A DNA stretch of 64,000 bases from Donghicola eburneus (GCF_900115865.1 NZ_FOXY01000006.1:1-64000); one strand, 5' to 3'; counted from the first letter of the stretch, positions 7,184 to 17,686 are shown. Translations and numbers: made by a program. The notes: generated by a model not told the origin, from the letters alone.

Positions 7184-9370
7184 ATGCACAACAATCGCCC
7201 CGATACTTTCTCGATGCAGAATGCTGCTCCACAGCGCCGCGAGAAGCTGGAAGGGGGTAAGCGTTTCGAGATGCATACGGAATTTGCGCCAGCAGGGGAC
7301 CAGCCCACAGCGATCAAGGAGTTGGCGGGCGGCGTGCTGGATGGCGAACGGGATCAGGTTCTGCTGGGGGCCACTGGTACGGGTAAGACCTTTACCATGG
7401 CTAAGGTGATCGAGGAGACCCAGCGCCCTGCCATTATCTTGGCTCCGAACAAAACACTGGCCGCGCAGCTCTATGGCGAGTTCAAAGGATTTTTTCCCGA
7501 GAACGCAGTCGAGTATTTCGTGTCCTACTACGACTATTACCAGCCCGAGGCCTATGTGCCGCGCTCGGACACCTATATCGAAAAAGAGAGCCAGATTAAC
7601 GAGCAGATCGACCGGATGCGCCACTCGGCCACGCGGGCTCTGCTAGAGCGGGACGATGTGATCATCGTGGCCTCGGTCTCTTGTATTTACGGTATCGGTT
7701 CGGTCGAAACCTATAACGCGATGACGCAAGACATGCATGTTGGTCAAGAATATGATCAAAGGCAGGTGATTTCCGATCTGGTGGCGCAGCAGTACCGCCG
7801 GAATGACCACGGGTTCCAACGCGGAAGCTTTCGCGTGCGTGGCGACGTACTGGAAGTTTGGCCAGCACACCTTGAGGACCGCGCATGGCGCATGAGCTTT
7901 TTTGGTGAAGAGCTTGAAGCTTTGACGGAATTTGACCCGCTGACTGGTGAAAAGACGGACACGTTCGAGCGTATCAGGATTTACGCGAACTCTCACTATG
8001 TGACCCCGCGTCCGACGATGAAGCAGGCGATCATCGGGATTAAGGACGAGCTGCGCAAACGGCTCGATCAATTGGTTGGTGACGGCAAGCTGCTTGAGGC
8101 ACAGCGTCTGGAGCAACGCACCAATTTTGATTTGGAGATGCTGGAAGCCACTGGGGTCTGCAACGGGATCGAAAACTATTCTCGCTATCTCACCGGCCGT
8201 GCACCAGGCGAGCCGCCGCCGACCCTGTTCGAATTCATCCCCGACAACGCAATTGTTTTCGCGGACGAAAGTCACGTCTCTGTGCCCCAGATCGGCGCGA
8301 TGTACAAAGGTGACTTTAGGCGCAAAATGACGCTCGCGGAACACGGGTTCCGCTTGCCCTCCTGCATGGATAACCGCCCACTGAAGTTCGAGGAATGGGA
8401 CGCCATGCGTCCGCAGTCCGTGTTCGTCAGCGCGACCCCCGCCGCGTGGGAGATGGAGCAATCCGGCGGCGTCTTTGCTGAGCAGGTGATCCGTCCGACG
8501 GGCCTGCTGGACCCGCTGGTCGAAATCCGTCCTGTCGACACGCAAGTTGATGATTTGCTGGATGAAATTCGGAGAGTCTCGCAGGAGGGGTATCGGACGC
8601 TCGCGACCGTTCTAACCAAGCGCATGGCCGAAGACTTGACCGAGTATCTTCACGAGCAGGGCATTCGTGTACGCTATATGCACAGCGATATCGACACGAT
8701 CGAGCGGATCGAAATTCTGCGAGATCTGCGTCTTGGGGCGTTTGATGTGCTGGTCGGGATCAACCTGTTGCGAGAGGGTCTCGATATCCCAGAATGTGGA
8801 TTGGTCGCGATCTTGGATGCCGACAAAGAGGGCTTCTTGCGATCCGAAACCTCATTGATCCAGACCATCGGTCGTGCCGCGCGAAACGCCGAAGGCAAGG
8901 TGATCATGTACGCTGACCGGATGACCGGCAGCATGGAGCGTGCACTCGCGGAAACCAACCGACGCCGTGAAAAGCAAATTGCTTATAACGAAGAGCATGG
9001 GATTACACCCGAGACGGTCAAGAAGAACGTCGATGACGTGCTTGCTGGCCTATACCAAGGCGACACCGATATGTCGCGCGTGACGGCGACCATCGACAAA
9101 AAGCAGCAGGGCAGCAACATGCAGGCTGTCATGGAAGGCTTGCGGAACGACATGCGCAAGGCAGCCGAAAATCTCGAATTCGAAGAAGCTGCCCGTCTGC
9201 GCGATGAGCTGAAGCGATTGGAAGCTGTCGATCTGGTAATTGCGGACGATCCGATGGCGCGCCAATCTGCGATCGACGCTGCGCAAGACGAAGCAGTAAA
9301 AGCCCGCGGGCGCAGCACCGCAGGCCGACCGGGTCAACGAGGTGGCAACGTGAAGCGCCGCAAAAGATAG
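7184..9370 (+). CDS. uvrB: excinuclease ABC subunit UvrB
   Basis: Damage-verifying helicase-like subunit of nucleotide excision repair; it loads onto lesions with UvrA and recruits UvrC. 728 residues, normal for alphaproteobacteria. The start at 7184 has GGAG six bases upstream; the open frame extends to 7088 but without a ribosome site. Walker A G-A-T-G-T-G-K-T is at ~residues 62-69. The lesion-probing beta-hairpin region is [12 protein letters not shown] near 120, helicase motifs V ([12 protein letters not shown]) and VI (Q-T-I-G-R-A-A-R-N) follow, and the C-terminal UVR domain (E-E-A-A-R-L-R-D-E) binds UvrC. The basic tail ([10 protein letters not shown]) is a species feature. A possible LexA box precedes it. 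Confidence 0.98.
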   Translation: MHNNRPDTFSMQNAAPQRREKLEGGKRFEMHTEFAPAGDQPTAIKELAGGVLDGERDQVLLGATGTGKTFTMAKVIEETQRPAIILAPNKTLAAQLYGEFKGFFPENAVEYFVSYYDYYQPEAYVPRSDTYIEKESQINEQIDRMRHSATRALLERDDVIIVASVSCIYGIGSVETYNAMTQDMHVGQEYDQRQVISDLVAQQYRRNDHGFQRGSFRVRGDVLEVWPAHLEDRAWRMSFFGEELEALTEFDPLTGEKTDTFERIRIYANSHYVTPRPTMKQAIIGIKDELRKRLDQLVGDGKLLEAQRLEQRTNFDLEMLEATGVCNGIENYSRYLTGRAPGEPPPTLFEFIPDNAIVFADESHVSVPQIGAMYKGDFRRKMTLAEHGFRLPSCMDNRPLKFEEWDAMRPQSVFVSATPAAWEMEQSGGVFAEQVIRPTGLLDPLVEIRPVDTQVDDLLDEIRRVSQEGYRTLATVLTKRMAEDLTEYLHEQGIRVRYMHSDIDTIERIEILRDLRLGAFDVLVGINLLREGLDIPECGLVAILDADKEGFLRSETSLIQTIGRAARNAEGKVIMYADRMTGSMERALAETNRRREKQIAYNEEHGITPETVKKNVDDVLAGLYQGDTDMSRVTATIDKKQQGSNMQAVMEGLRNDMRKAAENLEFEEAARLRDELKRLEAVDLVIADDPMARQSAIDAAQDEAVKARGRSTAGRPGQRGGNVKRRKR

Positions 9371-9387
9371 GGACTTTGGTTCCTACC

Positions 9388-9462
9388 TCAGATCAGCGGG
9401 ACAAATGGGACGCCGCACCCCGCCAAGGCCAAAAGTCCCGCGATCAAAATTAGTTTTTGCAT
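9388..9462 (-). CDS. very small lipoprotein, 24 aa
   Basis: Translates to MQKLILIAGLLALAGCGVPF plus V-P-L-I. The first 15 residues are a textbook lipoprotein signal, with lipobox L-A-G-C; cleavage would leave only a 9-residue lipidated peptide (C-G-V-P-F-V-P-L-I). An AGGCAGG purine-rich site lies just upstream of the ATG at 9462. I recall nearly identical mini-lipoproteins in other Rhodobacterales; homologues in ordinary annotations are often missed because of size. It is convergent with uvrB, whose stop is 17 bases away. Function unknown. Confidence 0.65.
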   Translation of the reverse strand: MQKLILIAGLLALAGCGVPFVPLI

Positions 9463-9588
9463 GATGCCTGCCTTTTCTTGTGAGTTTGCCGCACACTGGC
9501 AGCAGAAAAGTCGCGGTTCAATGTGATCTTGTGATAGCGTGCCCCCGCCATTAGGCGTCTGTTAACCAAGAGCGCGCACCCTGCCCTT

Positions 9589-10245
9589 ATGTGGCGGTGT
9601 GCGGTTTTCTTATTTGCTCTTTGGACAGGCCCGTGTCTCGCGGGCCCTTGGCCGCGCGAGGCCGGCACATTCTTCCTGTCGACTGGACTGAACTCTGAGC
9701 CTGCTGCATCGCTGTATCTGGAATACGGTTTGGGCAACGACTGGACGGTCGGTGTCGACGCCTATGGCACCTGGAGCTACACGGGCCATGCTGCGGCCTT
9801 TGCCAGCCGCTCCTTTGCCCTGCCGCGCGGCCTGCAATTTGCCACCGAAGCCGCTGTGGTTATGCGCTCTGACGGGATGGTTCCTTTGGATCCATGGGGG
9901 CAAAACTATGGTTTGGATGTTTCAGGTCCCGATTTACGGATTGGCGCGTCATTGGGGCGCGGGATTGATATCATGTCGGGCGGATGGGCGACGGCGGCGT
10001 CCTCGATGACCTTTGGGGATGTCCAGAGCCAGAAGTTTGAGCTAACCCTCGGCGTCTCGCCGTCGAAGTGGTCCAAAGTCTACGGACAACTGCAGGGCAC
10101 CCAAAACACTTGGGGGCAGATTTGGCGCGCGGAGACCGTCGCAGGGTTAAAAATCTCGGATTCTCACGAATTTTTACTTAGCTTTAACGCCCCGTTCGGA
10201 GAGGGCGAGACTAGGATCGGTTTGCAACTATGGCAAACCTTTTGA
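9589..10245 (+). CDS. secreted outer-membrane beta-barrel-like protein
   Basis: 218 residues with a short signal peptide (hydrophobic core V-F-L-F-A-L-W, cleavage after C-L-A-G region near residue 18). The mature part alternates hydrophobic and polar residues in short strands (S-L-Y-L-E-Y-G-L; W-T-V-G-V-D-A-Y-G) separated by glycine/aspartate turns, and it ends in L-Q-L-W-Q-T-F. A C-terminal phenylalanine is the BamA-recognition signature of outer-membrane barrels. No specific family is recognised. No ribosome site is obvious before ATG 9589. It sits alone between uvrB and the sulfotransferase gene. Confidence 0.65.
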   Translation: MWRCAVFLFALWTGPCLAGPWPREAGTFFLSTGLNSEPAASLYLEYGLGNDWTVGVDAYGTWSYTGHAAAFASRSFALPRGLQFATEAAVVMRSDGMVPLDPWGQNYGLDVSGPDLRIGASLGRGIDIMSGGWATAASSMTFGDVQSQKFELTLGVSPSKWSKVYGQLQGTQNTWGQIWRAETVAGLKISDSHEFLLSFNAPFGEGETRIGLQLWQTF

Positions 10246-10329
10246 ATGTTAGCGGCACAGCGACGGTAAGCTGCTTTGACCTAATGCCGTTTTGCAATAG
10301 AGTAGAAGCAAAAGCAGAACGGGCACCGC

Positions 10330-11214
10330 ATGCGCAAACAACCTACGGTTTTGATCGGTCTGGGGGCCACCAAGTCGGGCACGACGTGGCTCTACCATTA
10401 TCTTGCTGATCATCCTCAATGCCATGTGCGGTCGCGAAAAGAGTTGCATTACTTTGACAATCTTGACCCCGAAGGCTTGGAGAAAGAGCGCCAAAAGGTC
10501 GCCCGCAAAGCCGAAGAGCTTGGGCGCCGTGCGGAGACAGCCAAAGGCGGGATGCGAGCGCGGGTCCGCGAGCGTTTCGATGATGCGTTGGATTGGTTGC
10601 TGGTTCTAAACGAAGACGACGAAGATCGCGACTACGCCTATCTGTGTTTTCTCAAGGCTGGCCGTCAGGGTAAGCCGGTTGTGGCTGACATCACCCCGTC
10701 CTACGGAATTCAGTCCGAAGAAGTGTATCGCCGGATGATCGGCCTGACTGACGATGTCCGCTTTCTCTACCTAATGCGGGATCCGGTGGCGCGGCTATGG
10801 AGTCACGTGCGAATGAACGCCGAAAAGGCAAAGAAAAAGAAGCCGTTTGATGTGCACTGCGCAGAGATGCTGCAGTCGGCTTTGGCTGGAGATTTGCCCG
10901 AAATGCGAGCGCGGGGTGACTATGCCACGGCCCTAGAGCGCGCGAGCACCTTGCCCGAGGGTAAATTTCTGGCGGTGTTCTATGAGGACATTTTTGAGAA
11001 GGAGGGGCTGGAGCGGATTTGTGCGTTCGCTGGTCTGGACTTTGTGCCAGCTGATCTGTCGGTCAAGCACCATGAAGGCAAGTCTCTGAGAATGACAGCG
11101 GAACAGGAACGCGCTGCGTTTGAAATCCTGCGCCCGCAATACGAGGCCGTCCGCGAGAAAATGGGCACCCTGCCCCGCAAGTGGCAGGACAGGGTTAAGC
11201 AATTTTCGAGTTGA
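10330..11214 (+). CDS. sulfotransferase family protein
   Basis: 294 residues. Transfers sulfuryl groups from PAPS to an acceptor that cannot be predicted here. The 5'-phosphosulfate-binding loop G-A-T-K-S-G-T-T-W-L is at residues ~12-21. The 3'-phosphate-binding motif Y-L-M-R-D-P-V-A-R-L-W-S-H is near residue 155. The middle has a charged helical insert (residues ~55-85, many K/E/R). No signal peptide; cytoplasmic. The gene abuts the stop of a large beta-helix surface protein on the other strand (ends adjoin at 11214/11215). Sulfated surface glycans are common in marine bacteria, so a cell-surface acceptor is possible but unproven. Confidence 0.88.
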   Translation: MRKQPTVLIGLGATKSGTTWLYHYLADHPQCHVRSRKELHYFDNLDPEGLEKERQKVARKAEELGRRAETAKGGMRARVRERFDDALDWLLVLNEDDEDRDYAYLCFLKAGRQGKPVVADITPSYGIQSEEVYRRMIGLTDDVRFLYLMRDPVARLWSHVRMNAEKAKKKKPFDVHCAEMLQSALAGDLPEMRARGDYATALERASTLPEGKFLAVFYEDIFEKEGLERICAFAGLDFVPADLSVKHHEGKSLRMTAEQERAAFEILRPQYEAVREKMGTLPRKWQDRVKQFSS

Positions 11215-13506
11215 TTAGATCGGCGCATCGACGCGCGTGGTCAATGTCACGCGCCCTTTCAGCGCTGTGGGCCAGACCAGCTTGATCTTGTCTCCGTCGG
11301 CACCTTGCTCGGTTTGGCTGTAGGGCGTGGCCCACGACACCGTACCTTCCGAAGTCTTTAGGGGTCCCTCAGCGATCACTCCTTCGACAGAACGCGCACG
11401 CCCTTTGAACGGCAGGTTCTCCCCGCAGTCGACGGTCCACGTTTCTGCAGCCGTATTTTGATCGGCCTTGATAACGAGTGGGTTGCGGATCTGCGCGGTC
11501 ACAGCGTTGAAGGCGTTTCCTTGGACCATCACGTTGTAGGTGCGGTCGAGTTCAAGCGTGGAAAAGGTCGTGTCAATTTCCTCGACCCGGTCAATGTTGC
11601 CATTCAGCGCGCGAAAGACGTTGTTGCCCATGGTCAGACCATTCAGGAAATGCCCGATCCCATGTGGCCGCAGGATCAGAAAACGGAACGCAGAGGACAC
11701 GTCATTGACGGTAAAGATGTTGCCGTTGATGGTCAGGCCACCAAAGGAAAACTCGTCGCTTTGTTCAGGCGCTTGATCGTGCTCGTTGGCCCATAGGATG
11801 TAGTTGTTGTCGATATAGTTGCCTGTGATCGTGGTTTTGCAGTTGGTCTTACTCAGGATCAGTCCGGCAGAGCGGATGCCGTTCGACGCGCTGTCCCCTT
11901 GGAACCAGTGATTACCAGAGATCATGTTGCCAGCGCCCGCCAATACAATGCTGTGCTTGAAATGCACGAAGCGATTGTCGCGAACCTTCACATCGTTGCC
12001 AGTTGCGTTCATCGCGATGCTGATGCGTTCAGGCACGGTCAGAGGGCTTTCGTCCGACAGAAATTGGCAACGGTCCACCATCATGCCCTGACATCCCTCG
12101 CCGGGCGAGGTTAACGCGCGGTTCTTCGGACGGGTAAACACACAATCCCTTATGTGCAATCCAATGCCCGCAGGCGCGATCATCAATCCGCTCGCACGCC
12201 CGTTACAGCGAAACTCAATATCCGACAGGCTGAACTTTGCCAGATTGCCAAAACCGCTGAAGTCGAGCAGGTATTTATACCGCCGGAATGTGAAATTCTG
12301 TGTGCCCTCAGCATCGTAGAGCGGGCAGTTGAGCCGAACGGTGTTTGTCGCCACATCAACCGAGCGGACATAGACCTCGCGTCCGACACCGACACCTTCG
12401 ACCAACGCCCCGACGGGAATATTCGCAACATTCTCAACGCTTTCTAGAAAATATGCGTTATCAGGATCATAGGTGGCGATTGAGGTCAGAACCTCATCGT
12501 CCCAATCCGGGGAATTGGCGGCTTCAATCTGTCCGTTCTTGATAACTCGGCGCGTCGCATAGCTGTCGCGATTGGGCACGGCTGCTTGCATATCGAGCGG
12601 CTCTGTCAATTGAACGCTTCGGCCGCCAAGGTCCAAGCTGTCGTGAGAGCCACTGTTCAGAAGTGCTTGAAAAGCTTTGGCAAAGCCCTGTGCTTCGGAA
12701 CCAAAAGCGTCAGCGTAGGTCGGAAGGTCCAGATCGCGCTGTAGGATCAGAATTGCGTCGGTGGGCATAGCGATCTGGCCCGCAATGCGGACAGGGCTTT
12801 TGATCGTCACGCTATCGCCGAGCCAATATGTACCCGGTGAAACGTAAACCGCTCGGCCCTCGGCTGCATCATCAGCCGCCAGAAACGCGGGGCTATCGTC
12901 TGTCGTGCCATCGCCGACAGCACCAAAATCACGGACATCAACTGCGCCGACAAGCTGTGGGAGGAACAGAGCCGTCGCGTCTTCTATGATAACGTCGTCA
13001 ATCCGTACAACACCACCGTTCCCGCCAGTTAGGTCGAAGCCAAAGTGACCTTTGACAGCCCCCATGCCCCAAACCATGTCGACTCCAGCGCGGCTGCCCG
13101 TTCCGACAATCCCACTGATCTCTGTGATTTGGCCGTACTCGCTCAGTGCTTTCGAAGGGCCGATAGCGGTGAGCCCTGCAATGGCGGTGCCAGCGCTGTC
13201 CACAGGAGTGCCCGCTACACGCACTTCGGGCAAGGTGCCAGAAATCGCTTTGACCCGGATGCGGATGCGCAGATACCGGCCAGCGGCCATGTCGGTAGGA
13301 ACCAGACAACGAACACGCTGCGTGCTTGAAGTCTTCACAATTTCGAGACAGCTGCCGAAGTCCCCATCACCGGGCACAAGTGCGATGCCTCCGACGCTTT
13401 CGAGCGTATCATTGCTGCTTAGGCCATCACCAGAAGACCAGTTGAAAAGACCGTCCGAAAAAGCAACGGGCTTCAACTCGTCGGGCGTCATGTAAGCAAT
13501 CGTCAT
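11215..13506 (-). CDS. right-handed beta-helix protein (GH28-related / pectate-lyase superfamily)
   Basis: 763 residues from ATG 13506, which has AAGGGA upstream; the longer frame to 13554 lacks a site. Residues ~1-190 are a beta-rich module. At about 205 comes V-D-V-R-D-F-G-A-V-G-D-G-T-T-D-D, the standard opening of pectate-lyase-3/GH28-related beta-helices (also found in phage tail spikes), followed by a long run of short strands with N-x-F and G-N-x-F turns. No signal peptide is visible, so if exported it would use a type I or other leaderless route. Likely a polysaccharide-binding or -cleaving surface protein. Catalytic residues cannot be assigned by eye. Confidence 0.7.
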   Translation of the reverse strand: MTIAYMTPDELKPVAFSDGLFNWSSGDGLSSNDTLESVGGIALVPGDGDFGSCLEIVKTSSTQRVRCLVPTDMAAGRYLRIRIRVKAISGTLPEVRVAGTPVDSAGTAIAGLTAIGPSKALSEYGQITEISGIVGTGSRAGVDMVWGMGAVKGHFGFDLTGGNGGVVRIDDVIIEDATALFLPQLVGAVDVRDFGAVGDGTTDDSPAFLAADDAAEGRAVYVSPGTYWLGDSVTIKSPVRIAGQIAMPTDAILILQRDLDLPTYADAFGSEAQGFAKAFQALLNSGSHDSLDLGGRSVQLTEPLDMQAAVPNRDSYATRRVIKNGQIEAANSPDWDDEVLTSIATYDPDNAYFLESVENVANIPVGALVEGVGVGREVYVRSVDVATNTVRLNCPLYDAEGTQNFTFRRYKYLLDFSGFGNLAKFSLSDIEFRCNGRASGLMIAPAGIGLHIRDCVFTRPKNRALTSPGEGCQGMMVDRCQFLSDESPLTVPERISIAMNATGNDVKVRDNRFVHFKHSIVLAGAGNMISGNHWFQGDSASNGIRSAGLILSKTNCKTTITGNYIDNNYILWANEHDQAPEQSDEFSFGGLTINGNIFTVNDVSSAFRFLILRPHGIGHFLNGLTMGNNVFRALNGNIDRVEEIDTTFSTLELDRTYNVMVQGNAFNAVTAQIRNPLVIKADQNTAAETWTVDCGENLPFKGRARSVEGVIAEGPLKTSEGTVSWATPYSQTEQGADGDKIKLVWPTALKGRVTLTTRVDAPI

Positions 13507-13609
13507 GTATTTTCCCTTTTTCCGCAGGGCGCGCAACTCGCGCGCTTTGGTCAAAGGGAAGTATCAACAGCGCTTTAACCGGAACTTGCGGCAGCGTACG
13601 CTTAGCGGT

Positions 13610-14011
13610 TCAGGCGATCGCGCCGTCAGAGTCCAGCAGGCGAACGCCGTCGATTTGCCATTCGTTTTCAATCTGGATCATCTTGTATTCCAGCACGTGC
13701 ACCTTACCAGACTTGTCTTCGATCATGACGGGTTGGAAAATGCGGCCGTCCCGCTCTTCGATATCCAGGAAAACAACGGCTCCGGGGCGCCAAACCATGG
13801 GATAGCCATGCTGCACCATGTGCCCGAACATCTCGGGATTGCGGAACACATTCTTGATGGTGGGGCTGGCATAATCATACGCCGTCGCAAAATCGTCAGA
13901 CTTGAACGCGTCCAACTGGCTGCGGATGGTTTGACGGATGTCGTCTGATTGCGCGACCGCACCCATGGCCAGTCCTAGCCAGAGTGCTGCCGCAAGCGTG
14001 AGTGTTTTCAT
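13610..14011 (-). CDS. DUF4864 domain periplasmic protein
   Basis: 133 residues with a clear Sec signal peptide (hydrophobic L-A-A-A-L-W-L-G-L-A, cleavage after A-V-A-Q near 21). The mature part matches the DUF4864 pattern: I-R-S-Q-L-D-A-F near the start, A-T-A-Y-D-Y-A-S-P near 45, F-x-x-M-V-Q-H-G-Y-P near 65, and a closing W-Q-I-D-G-V-R-L. The fold resembles small NTF2-like proteins; function is unknown. GGAGG precedes the start. It lies between the beta-helix protein and lysK, all leftward, but gaps of about 60-100 bases make separate transcripts possible. Confidence 0.8.
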   Translation of the reverse strand: MKTLTLAAALWLGLAMGAVAQSDDIRQTIRSQLDAFKSDDFATAYDYASPTIKNVFRNPEMFGHMVQHGYPMVWRPGAVVFLDIEERDGRIFQPVMIEDKSGKVHVLEYKMIQIENEWQIDGVRLLDSDGAIA

Positions 14012-14068
14012 GGCACGCCTCCTCTCCTCTAATAGACGAGGTAGCGCGCCATTTGGTTTCAGCCAGTA

Positions 14069-15646
14069 CTAGCCGAGGTTGCCCGCGAGGCCCTGTTCGA
14101 TCAAAGAAGCGGTCTCGTTCAGGCCATACAGAGCGATAAAGCCGCCGAAACGGGGGCCTTGGCTTTGACCCAGCAGCACTTCGTAGATCGCTTTGAACCA
14201 GTCGCGCAGGTTCTCGAAGTTGTGGTCTTTGCCAACCGCGAACACAAGGCTTTGCAGCTCTTCAGCGTCGTTCGCACCTTCATAGGACTTCAGACGACCC
14301 AGCAGATCCTCAAGCGCTGCACGTTCCTGATCGTCGGGCGCGCGGAAGGTCTTCGTGGGCTTCACGAAATCATTGTAGTAGCGCACGGCAAAACCGGCAG
14401 CGGCGTCCAGATCAGGGTGGGTTTTCGCAGTCGCTTCAGGCGCATAGCGGCGGATAAAGCCCCACATGGTCTCTTTGTCTTGGGCACCAGCTGCCGACGC
14501 GAGATTCAACAGCATCGAGAACGGAACGACCATTTTGGACTCGGGAACATTTCCGCCGTGAATATGGAAAACAGGGTTGTTCACTCGCTTGTCTGCGTCC
14601 TGATCGACATAGGCGCGCAGCTGCTGGTGATACTCGTCCATCGCCTTGGGGATCACGTCGAAGTGCATACGCTTCGCGGTTTTGGGCTTCTGGTACATGA
14701 AGTACGACAGGCTCTCGGTCGAGGCATAGGTCAGCCATTCGTCGATCGACAGACCGTTGCCTTTGGACTTCGAAATTTTTTCGCCGTTCTGGTCAAGAAA
14801 CAGTTCGTAGGTGAAGTGCTCGGGCGGACGCACGCCAAGGGTCCGGCAGATGCCGTCATAGATCGGCGTATTGGTGCTGTGGTCCTTGCCGTACATCTCG
14901 AAGTCAACGGATAGAGCCGCCCAACGGGCGCCGAAGTCGGGCTTCCACTGCAGCTTCACGTTGCCGCCAGTCACTGGCAGGGTCCACTCTTTCCCATCTT
15001 CGTCATCGAACGTCACGGTGCCATTTGCGGCGTCAACGTTCTTCATCGGCACGTACAGCACGCGGCCGGTTTCAGGGTGGATCGGCAAGAAGATCGAGTA
15101 TGTCGCCGCACGCTCTTCGCGCAGAGACTTCAGCATGATCTTCATCAGGTCATCGTACTTCTCAGCGGCGCGCAGTAGGATCTCGTCGAACTGGCCAGAC
15201 CTGTAAAACTCGGTCGCCGAATAGAATTCGTAGTCAAAACCAAACGTGTCGAGGAAACGGCGTAGCATCGCGTTGTTGTGTGCGCCAAAGCTATCGAATT
15301 CCTCGAACGGGTCGGGGACGGCAGTTAACGGCTTCTGGATGTTCGCGTGCAGTAGCTCTTGGTTCGGAACGTTCTCTGGCACTTTGCGCATGCCGTCCAT
15401 GTCGTCAGAGAAACAGATCAGACGGGTCGGGATATCGCTGATGAGCTCAAACGCGCGGCGGATCATCGTGGTACGTGCGACCTCGCCAAAAGTGCCGATG
15501 TGCGGCAGACCCGACGGGCCGTAGCCGGTTTCGAATAGAACATAGCCCTTTTCCGGCGGCGCCTTTTCATAGCGTTTCAGCAGCCGGCGCGCTTCTTCAA
15601 AGGGCCAGGCTTTCGAACGCATCGCGGCTTCGCGCAGATCAGACAT
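14069..15646 (-). CDS. lysK: class I lysine--tRNA ligase
   Basis: Charges tRNA-Lys. This is the archaeal-type class I enzyme, which replaces class II LysS in many alphaproteobacteria. 525 residues. The nucleotide-binding HIGH variant P-H-I-G-T-F-G-E is at ~residue 47. The KMSKS-type loop K-I-S-K-S-K-G-N-G is near residue 290. GGAG lies a few bases upstream of the ATG at 15646. It ends A-G-N-L-G, typical of Rhodobacterales versions. It is an essential housekeeping gene and marks this part of the window as core chromosome. The neighbour TerB-like gene is divergent, with about 120 bases between. Confidence 0.97.
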   Translation of the reverse strand: MSDLREAAMRSKAWPFEEARRLLKRYEKAPPEKGYVLFETGYGPSGLPHIGTFGEVARTTMIRRAFELISDIPTRLICFSDDMDGMRKVPENVPNQELLHANIQKPLTAVPDPFEEFDSFGAHNNAMLRRFLDTFGFDYEFYSATEFYRSGQFDEILLRAAEKYDDLMKIMLKSLREERAATYSIFLPIHPETGRVLYVPMKNVDAANGTVTFDDEDGKEWTLPVTGGNVKLQWKPDFGARWAALSVDFEMYGKDHSTNTPIYDGICRTLGVRPPEHFTYELFLDQNGEKISKSKGNGLSIDEWLTYASTESLSYFMYQKPKTAKRMHFDVIPKAMDEYHQQLRAYVDQDADKRVNNPVFHIHGGNVPESKMVVPFSMLLNLASAAGAQDKETMWGFIRRYAPEATAKTHPDLDAAAGFAVRYYNDFVKPTKTFRAPDDQERAALEDLLGRLKSYEGANDAEELQSLVFAVGKDHNFENLRDWFKAIYEVLLGQSQGPRFGGFIALYGLNETASLIEQGLAGNLG

Positions 15647-15763
15647 TTTCCATTACTCCATCAATAGCGCGTCATTGTCGCGCGCAATTGTGCCCTCCCT
15701 ATTGCGAGGTGGATCATGCGTCAATATTCTCTGGTGACAAGGCCGAATTTGAAAGGACAGACC

Positions 15764-16189
15764 GTGACCGAAGACGTGCAACACATTATCAGCCCTCAGG
15801 ACGCCCTCGTGGCGACGATGGTTGCGATTTCGGCCTCGGACGAGAATATGCGCACCGCTGAGTTGGTGGAAATTCAAAATGCGGTCAACATGTTACCTGT
15901 GTTCGCGGAATACGACACTGATCGCATTCCGCGCATCACTCAGTTGGTATTCGAGCTTTTTGAGCAGGAGGACGGACTGGATGCACTCTTTGGTCTGATC
16001 CGCGAGGCGTTGCCGAATAAGTTGAACGAAACAGCTTATGCTCTGGCCTGTGATGTGGCTGCTGCGGACGGCCATCTGTATGAGACGGAACTTCGCCTGC
16101 TAGAGGAAATGCGCTACGAGTTGAACATTGACCGCCTTCATGCCGCAGCGATTGAGCGCGGCGCGCGTGCGCGCCACATGACCGAGTAG
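15764..16189 (+). CDS. TerB-family protein
   Basis: 141 residues from GTG 15764, chosen for GAAAGGAC five bases upstream; an ATG at 15716 is in frame but lacks a site. The product is an all-helical TerB-like domain: V-A-T-M-V-A-I-S-A-S-D-E-N near residue 15, and C-D-V-A-A-A-D-G-H-L-Y-E-T-E near 105. Both are the acidic metal-binding-like signatures of the TerB/DjlA-N fold. Such stand-alone TerB proteins are common in Rhodobacterales, with no demonstrated tellurite role; no ter cluster is present here. Convergent with dacB, whose stop codon adjoins directly. Confidence 0.82.
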   Translation: MTEDVQHIISPQDALVATMVAISASDENMRTAELVEIQNAVNMLPVFAEYDTDRIPRITQLVFELFEQEDGLDALFGLIREALPNKLNETAYALACDVAAADGHLYETELRLLEEMRYELNIDRLHAAAIERGARARHMTE

Positions 16190-17686
16190 TCAGCTGTCGT
16201 AGACGACGCCCCAGCGGCGGATCAGGCTCTTTTGCAATGCTCGCGCCCGCCGGTTCCAAGCTCTACCACCCGGCGGGTTTTCTTTTTGGTATTCGGCCAG
16301 GCTGTTGCGGCGTGGCAGATCGGCGGCAAATATCGCAAAGGTCAGATCGCGTCCGCTGGCCGTTGTTATGTAACCACCAAGACCACTTGCAAAGTTCAGG
16401 GTGCCTGTCTTGGCATGGACTTTCAGTAGATGGGTTGGAATTGGTTTTCCGTTCTTGTCCGGGATCGCGACCGGCTTCATCAAATCCGGCAGCAACCCTT
16501 GCTGAACGGGCCCCGCATAAGCCTGTGCGAGGCTTGATGCCGTCACTCGCGAAGCGTCGCCGAGCCCGGAGTGATCCACAAACTTGCAGCCCTTCATCCC
16601 TAGACGCGCTTCGGCCCAAGCTGACATCAACCGTGCCGATGCGCGCAAACTTCTCACTTGGCCATTGCGCTTTAGGCTAGCCGTCAGACCCACCACCTCT
16701 GCGGTGATGTTCGTTGAGTATTTTAGGCAATCCTTCACCACGTCGCGCAGTGGGGCACTGCTGAGCTGCGCCAGAACGCTGCCACTTGGTGCACTACGTG
16801 CGATCTTCGGTGCGGGCAGTTTGATCCCCTGACTGCGGGCAAACGTCTGGAAGACTTCGCCTGCGTAGAGTTCTGGCTTGCGCACAGGCAGCCAGCGCGC
16901 CCCACCGTTACCTAAGGCACCGCTCGCGACCGTCCAAGCATCCGCGCCGCCCAAATCCGTGTAGCCAAAAACAGGAAGGTCGCGTTGGACGACACTGATT
17001 TTCGCCATGCTCACATCAGGGCGATACGCGTTTGACCGGGCATCCATCGTCAACGCGTAGCCACTTTTTCCACGACGCCACTCGAAATGGACGCGGTTAT
17101 AATTCAGGTTTAGCCCCGATACGGTCGGGTTGTATCCCGCGTGATCCGGTTGATCGTCGTCGATCTGCAACTCGAAGGGGAGCGCGCCTCCGTAAACCAG
17201 AAAACGGCCAGTGACCTCTCGGATACCTGCGGCCTTCAGCTGTTGGGCAAGATCCGCCAACCCGTCGGTATCCAATGTTGGATCGCCGCCTCCTGCCAGA
17301 ACCAGATCGCCTTGGACAACGCCGCCCGATACCGCGCCTACGGCAATGACGCGCGTATGAAAGCGATAACCCGCGCCCAATGTTTCGAGTGCGTAGATCG
17401 CGGTCACAGATTTCGCCACGCTAGCAGGGGGTAAACCGCCAGCCACATCGCGCGCTTCTAGGATCTGACCGGTCTTGGCATCCGCGACGGCGTAAATCAC
17501 CTGCCCCGAAACACCAGACTCTGTCAGCAGAGCGTCGGCTGCGGGCATCGCCACTTTGGTTCCGCCGGCCGGACGCATTTGCGGGCGCAAAGACTGGACC
17601 AGCCCTGCGGCATTTGCCGTTCCGGTCTGAAGCGCGGTAGCCCCAAGGGCACCAACAAAGAAGCGACGGGAAATTGTCTGTACCAT
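16190..17686 (-). CDS. dacB: D-alanyl-D-alanine carboxypeptidase/endopeptidase (PBP4, S13 family)
   Basis: Periplasmic peptidoglycan enzyme that trims pentapeptides and cleaves cross-links. 498 residues from ATG 17686; the frame continues to 18016 but that part overlaps nadD and is not coding. The N-terminus I-S-R-R-F-F-V followed by a hydrophobic stretch and A-N-A is a twin-arginine signal. Catalytic triad motifs: S-V-A-K near 90, S-T-N near 340, and H-A-K-T-G near 435. The length fits PBP4 with its two inserted domains. It lies about 90 bases behind nadD, same strand, so may be co-transcribed. Confidence 0.93.
   Translation of the reverse strand: MVQTISRRFFVGALGATALQTGTANAAGLVQSLRPQMRPAGGTKVAMPAADALLTESGVSGQVIYAVADAKTGQILEARDVAGGLPPASVAKSVTAIYALETLGAGYRFHTRVIAVGAVSGGVVQGDLVLAGGGDPTLDTDGLADLAQQLKAAGIREVTGRFLVYGGALPFELQIDDDQPDHAGYNPTVSGLNLNYNRVHFEWRRGKSGYALTMDARSNAYRPDVSMAKISVVQRDLPVFGYTDLGGADAWTVASGALGNGGARWLPVRKPELYAGEVFQTFARSQGIKLPAPKIARSAPSGSVLAQLSSAPLRDVVKDCLKYSTNITAEVVGLTASLKRNGQVRSLRASARLMSAWAEARLGMKGCKFVDHSGLGDASRVTASSLAQAYAGPVQQGLLPDLMKPVAIPDKNGKPIPTHLLKVHAKTGTLNFASGLGGYITTASGRDLTFAIFAADLPRRNSLAEYQKENPPGGRAWNRRARALQKSLIRRWGVVYDS

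Noticed and set aside
7643..8545. 300-codon minus-strand frame inside uvrB
   Set aside because: Antisense shadow of an essential-type repair gene.
15764..16189. Tellurite resistance locus
   Set aside because: Only a single TerB-fold gene; no terA, terC, terD or terZ neighbours.
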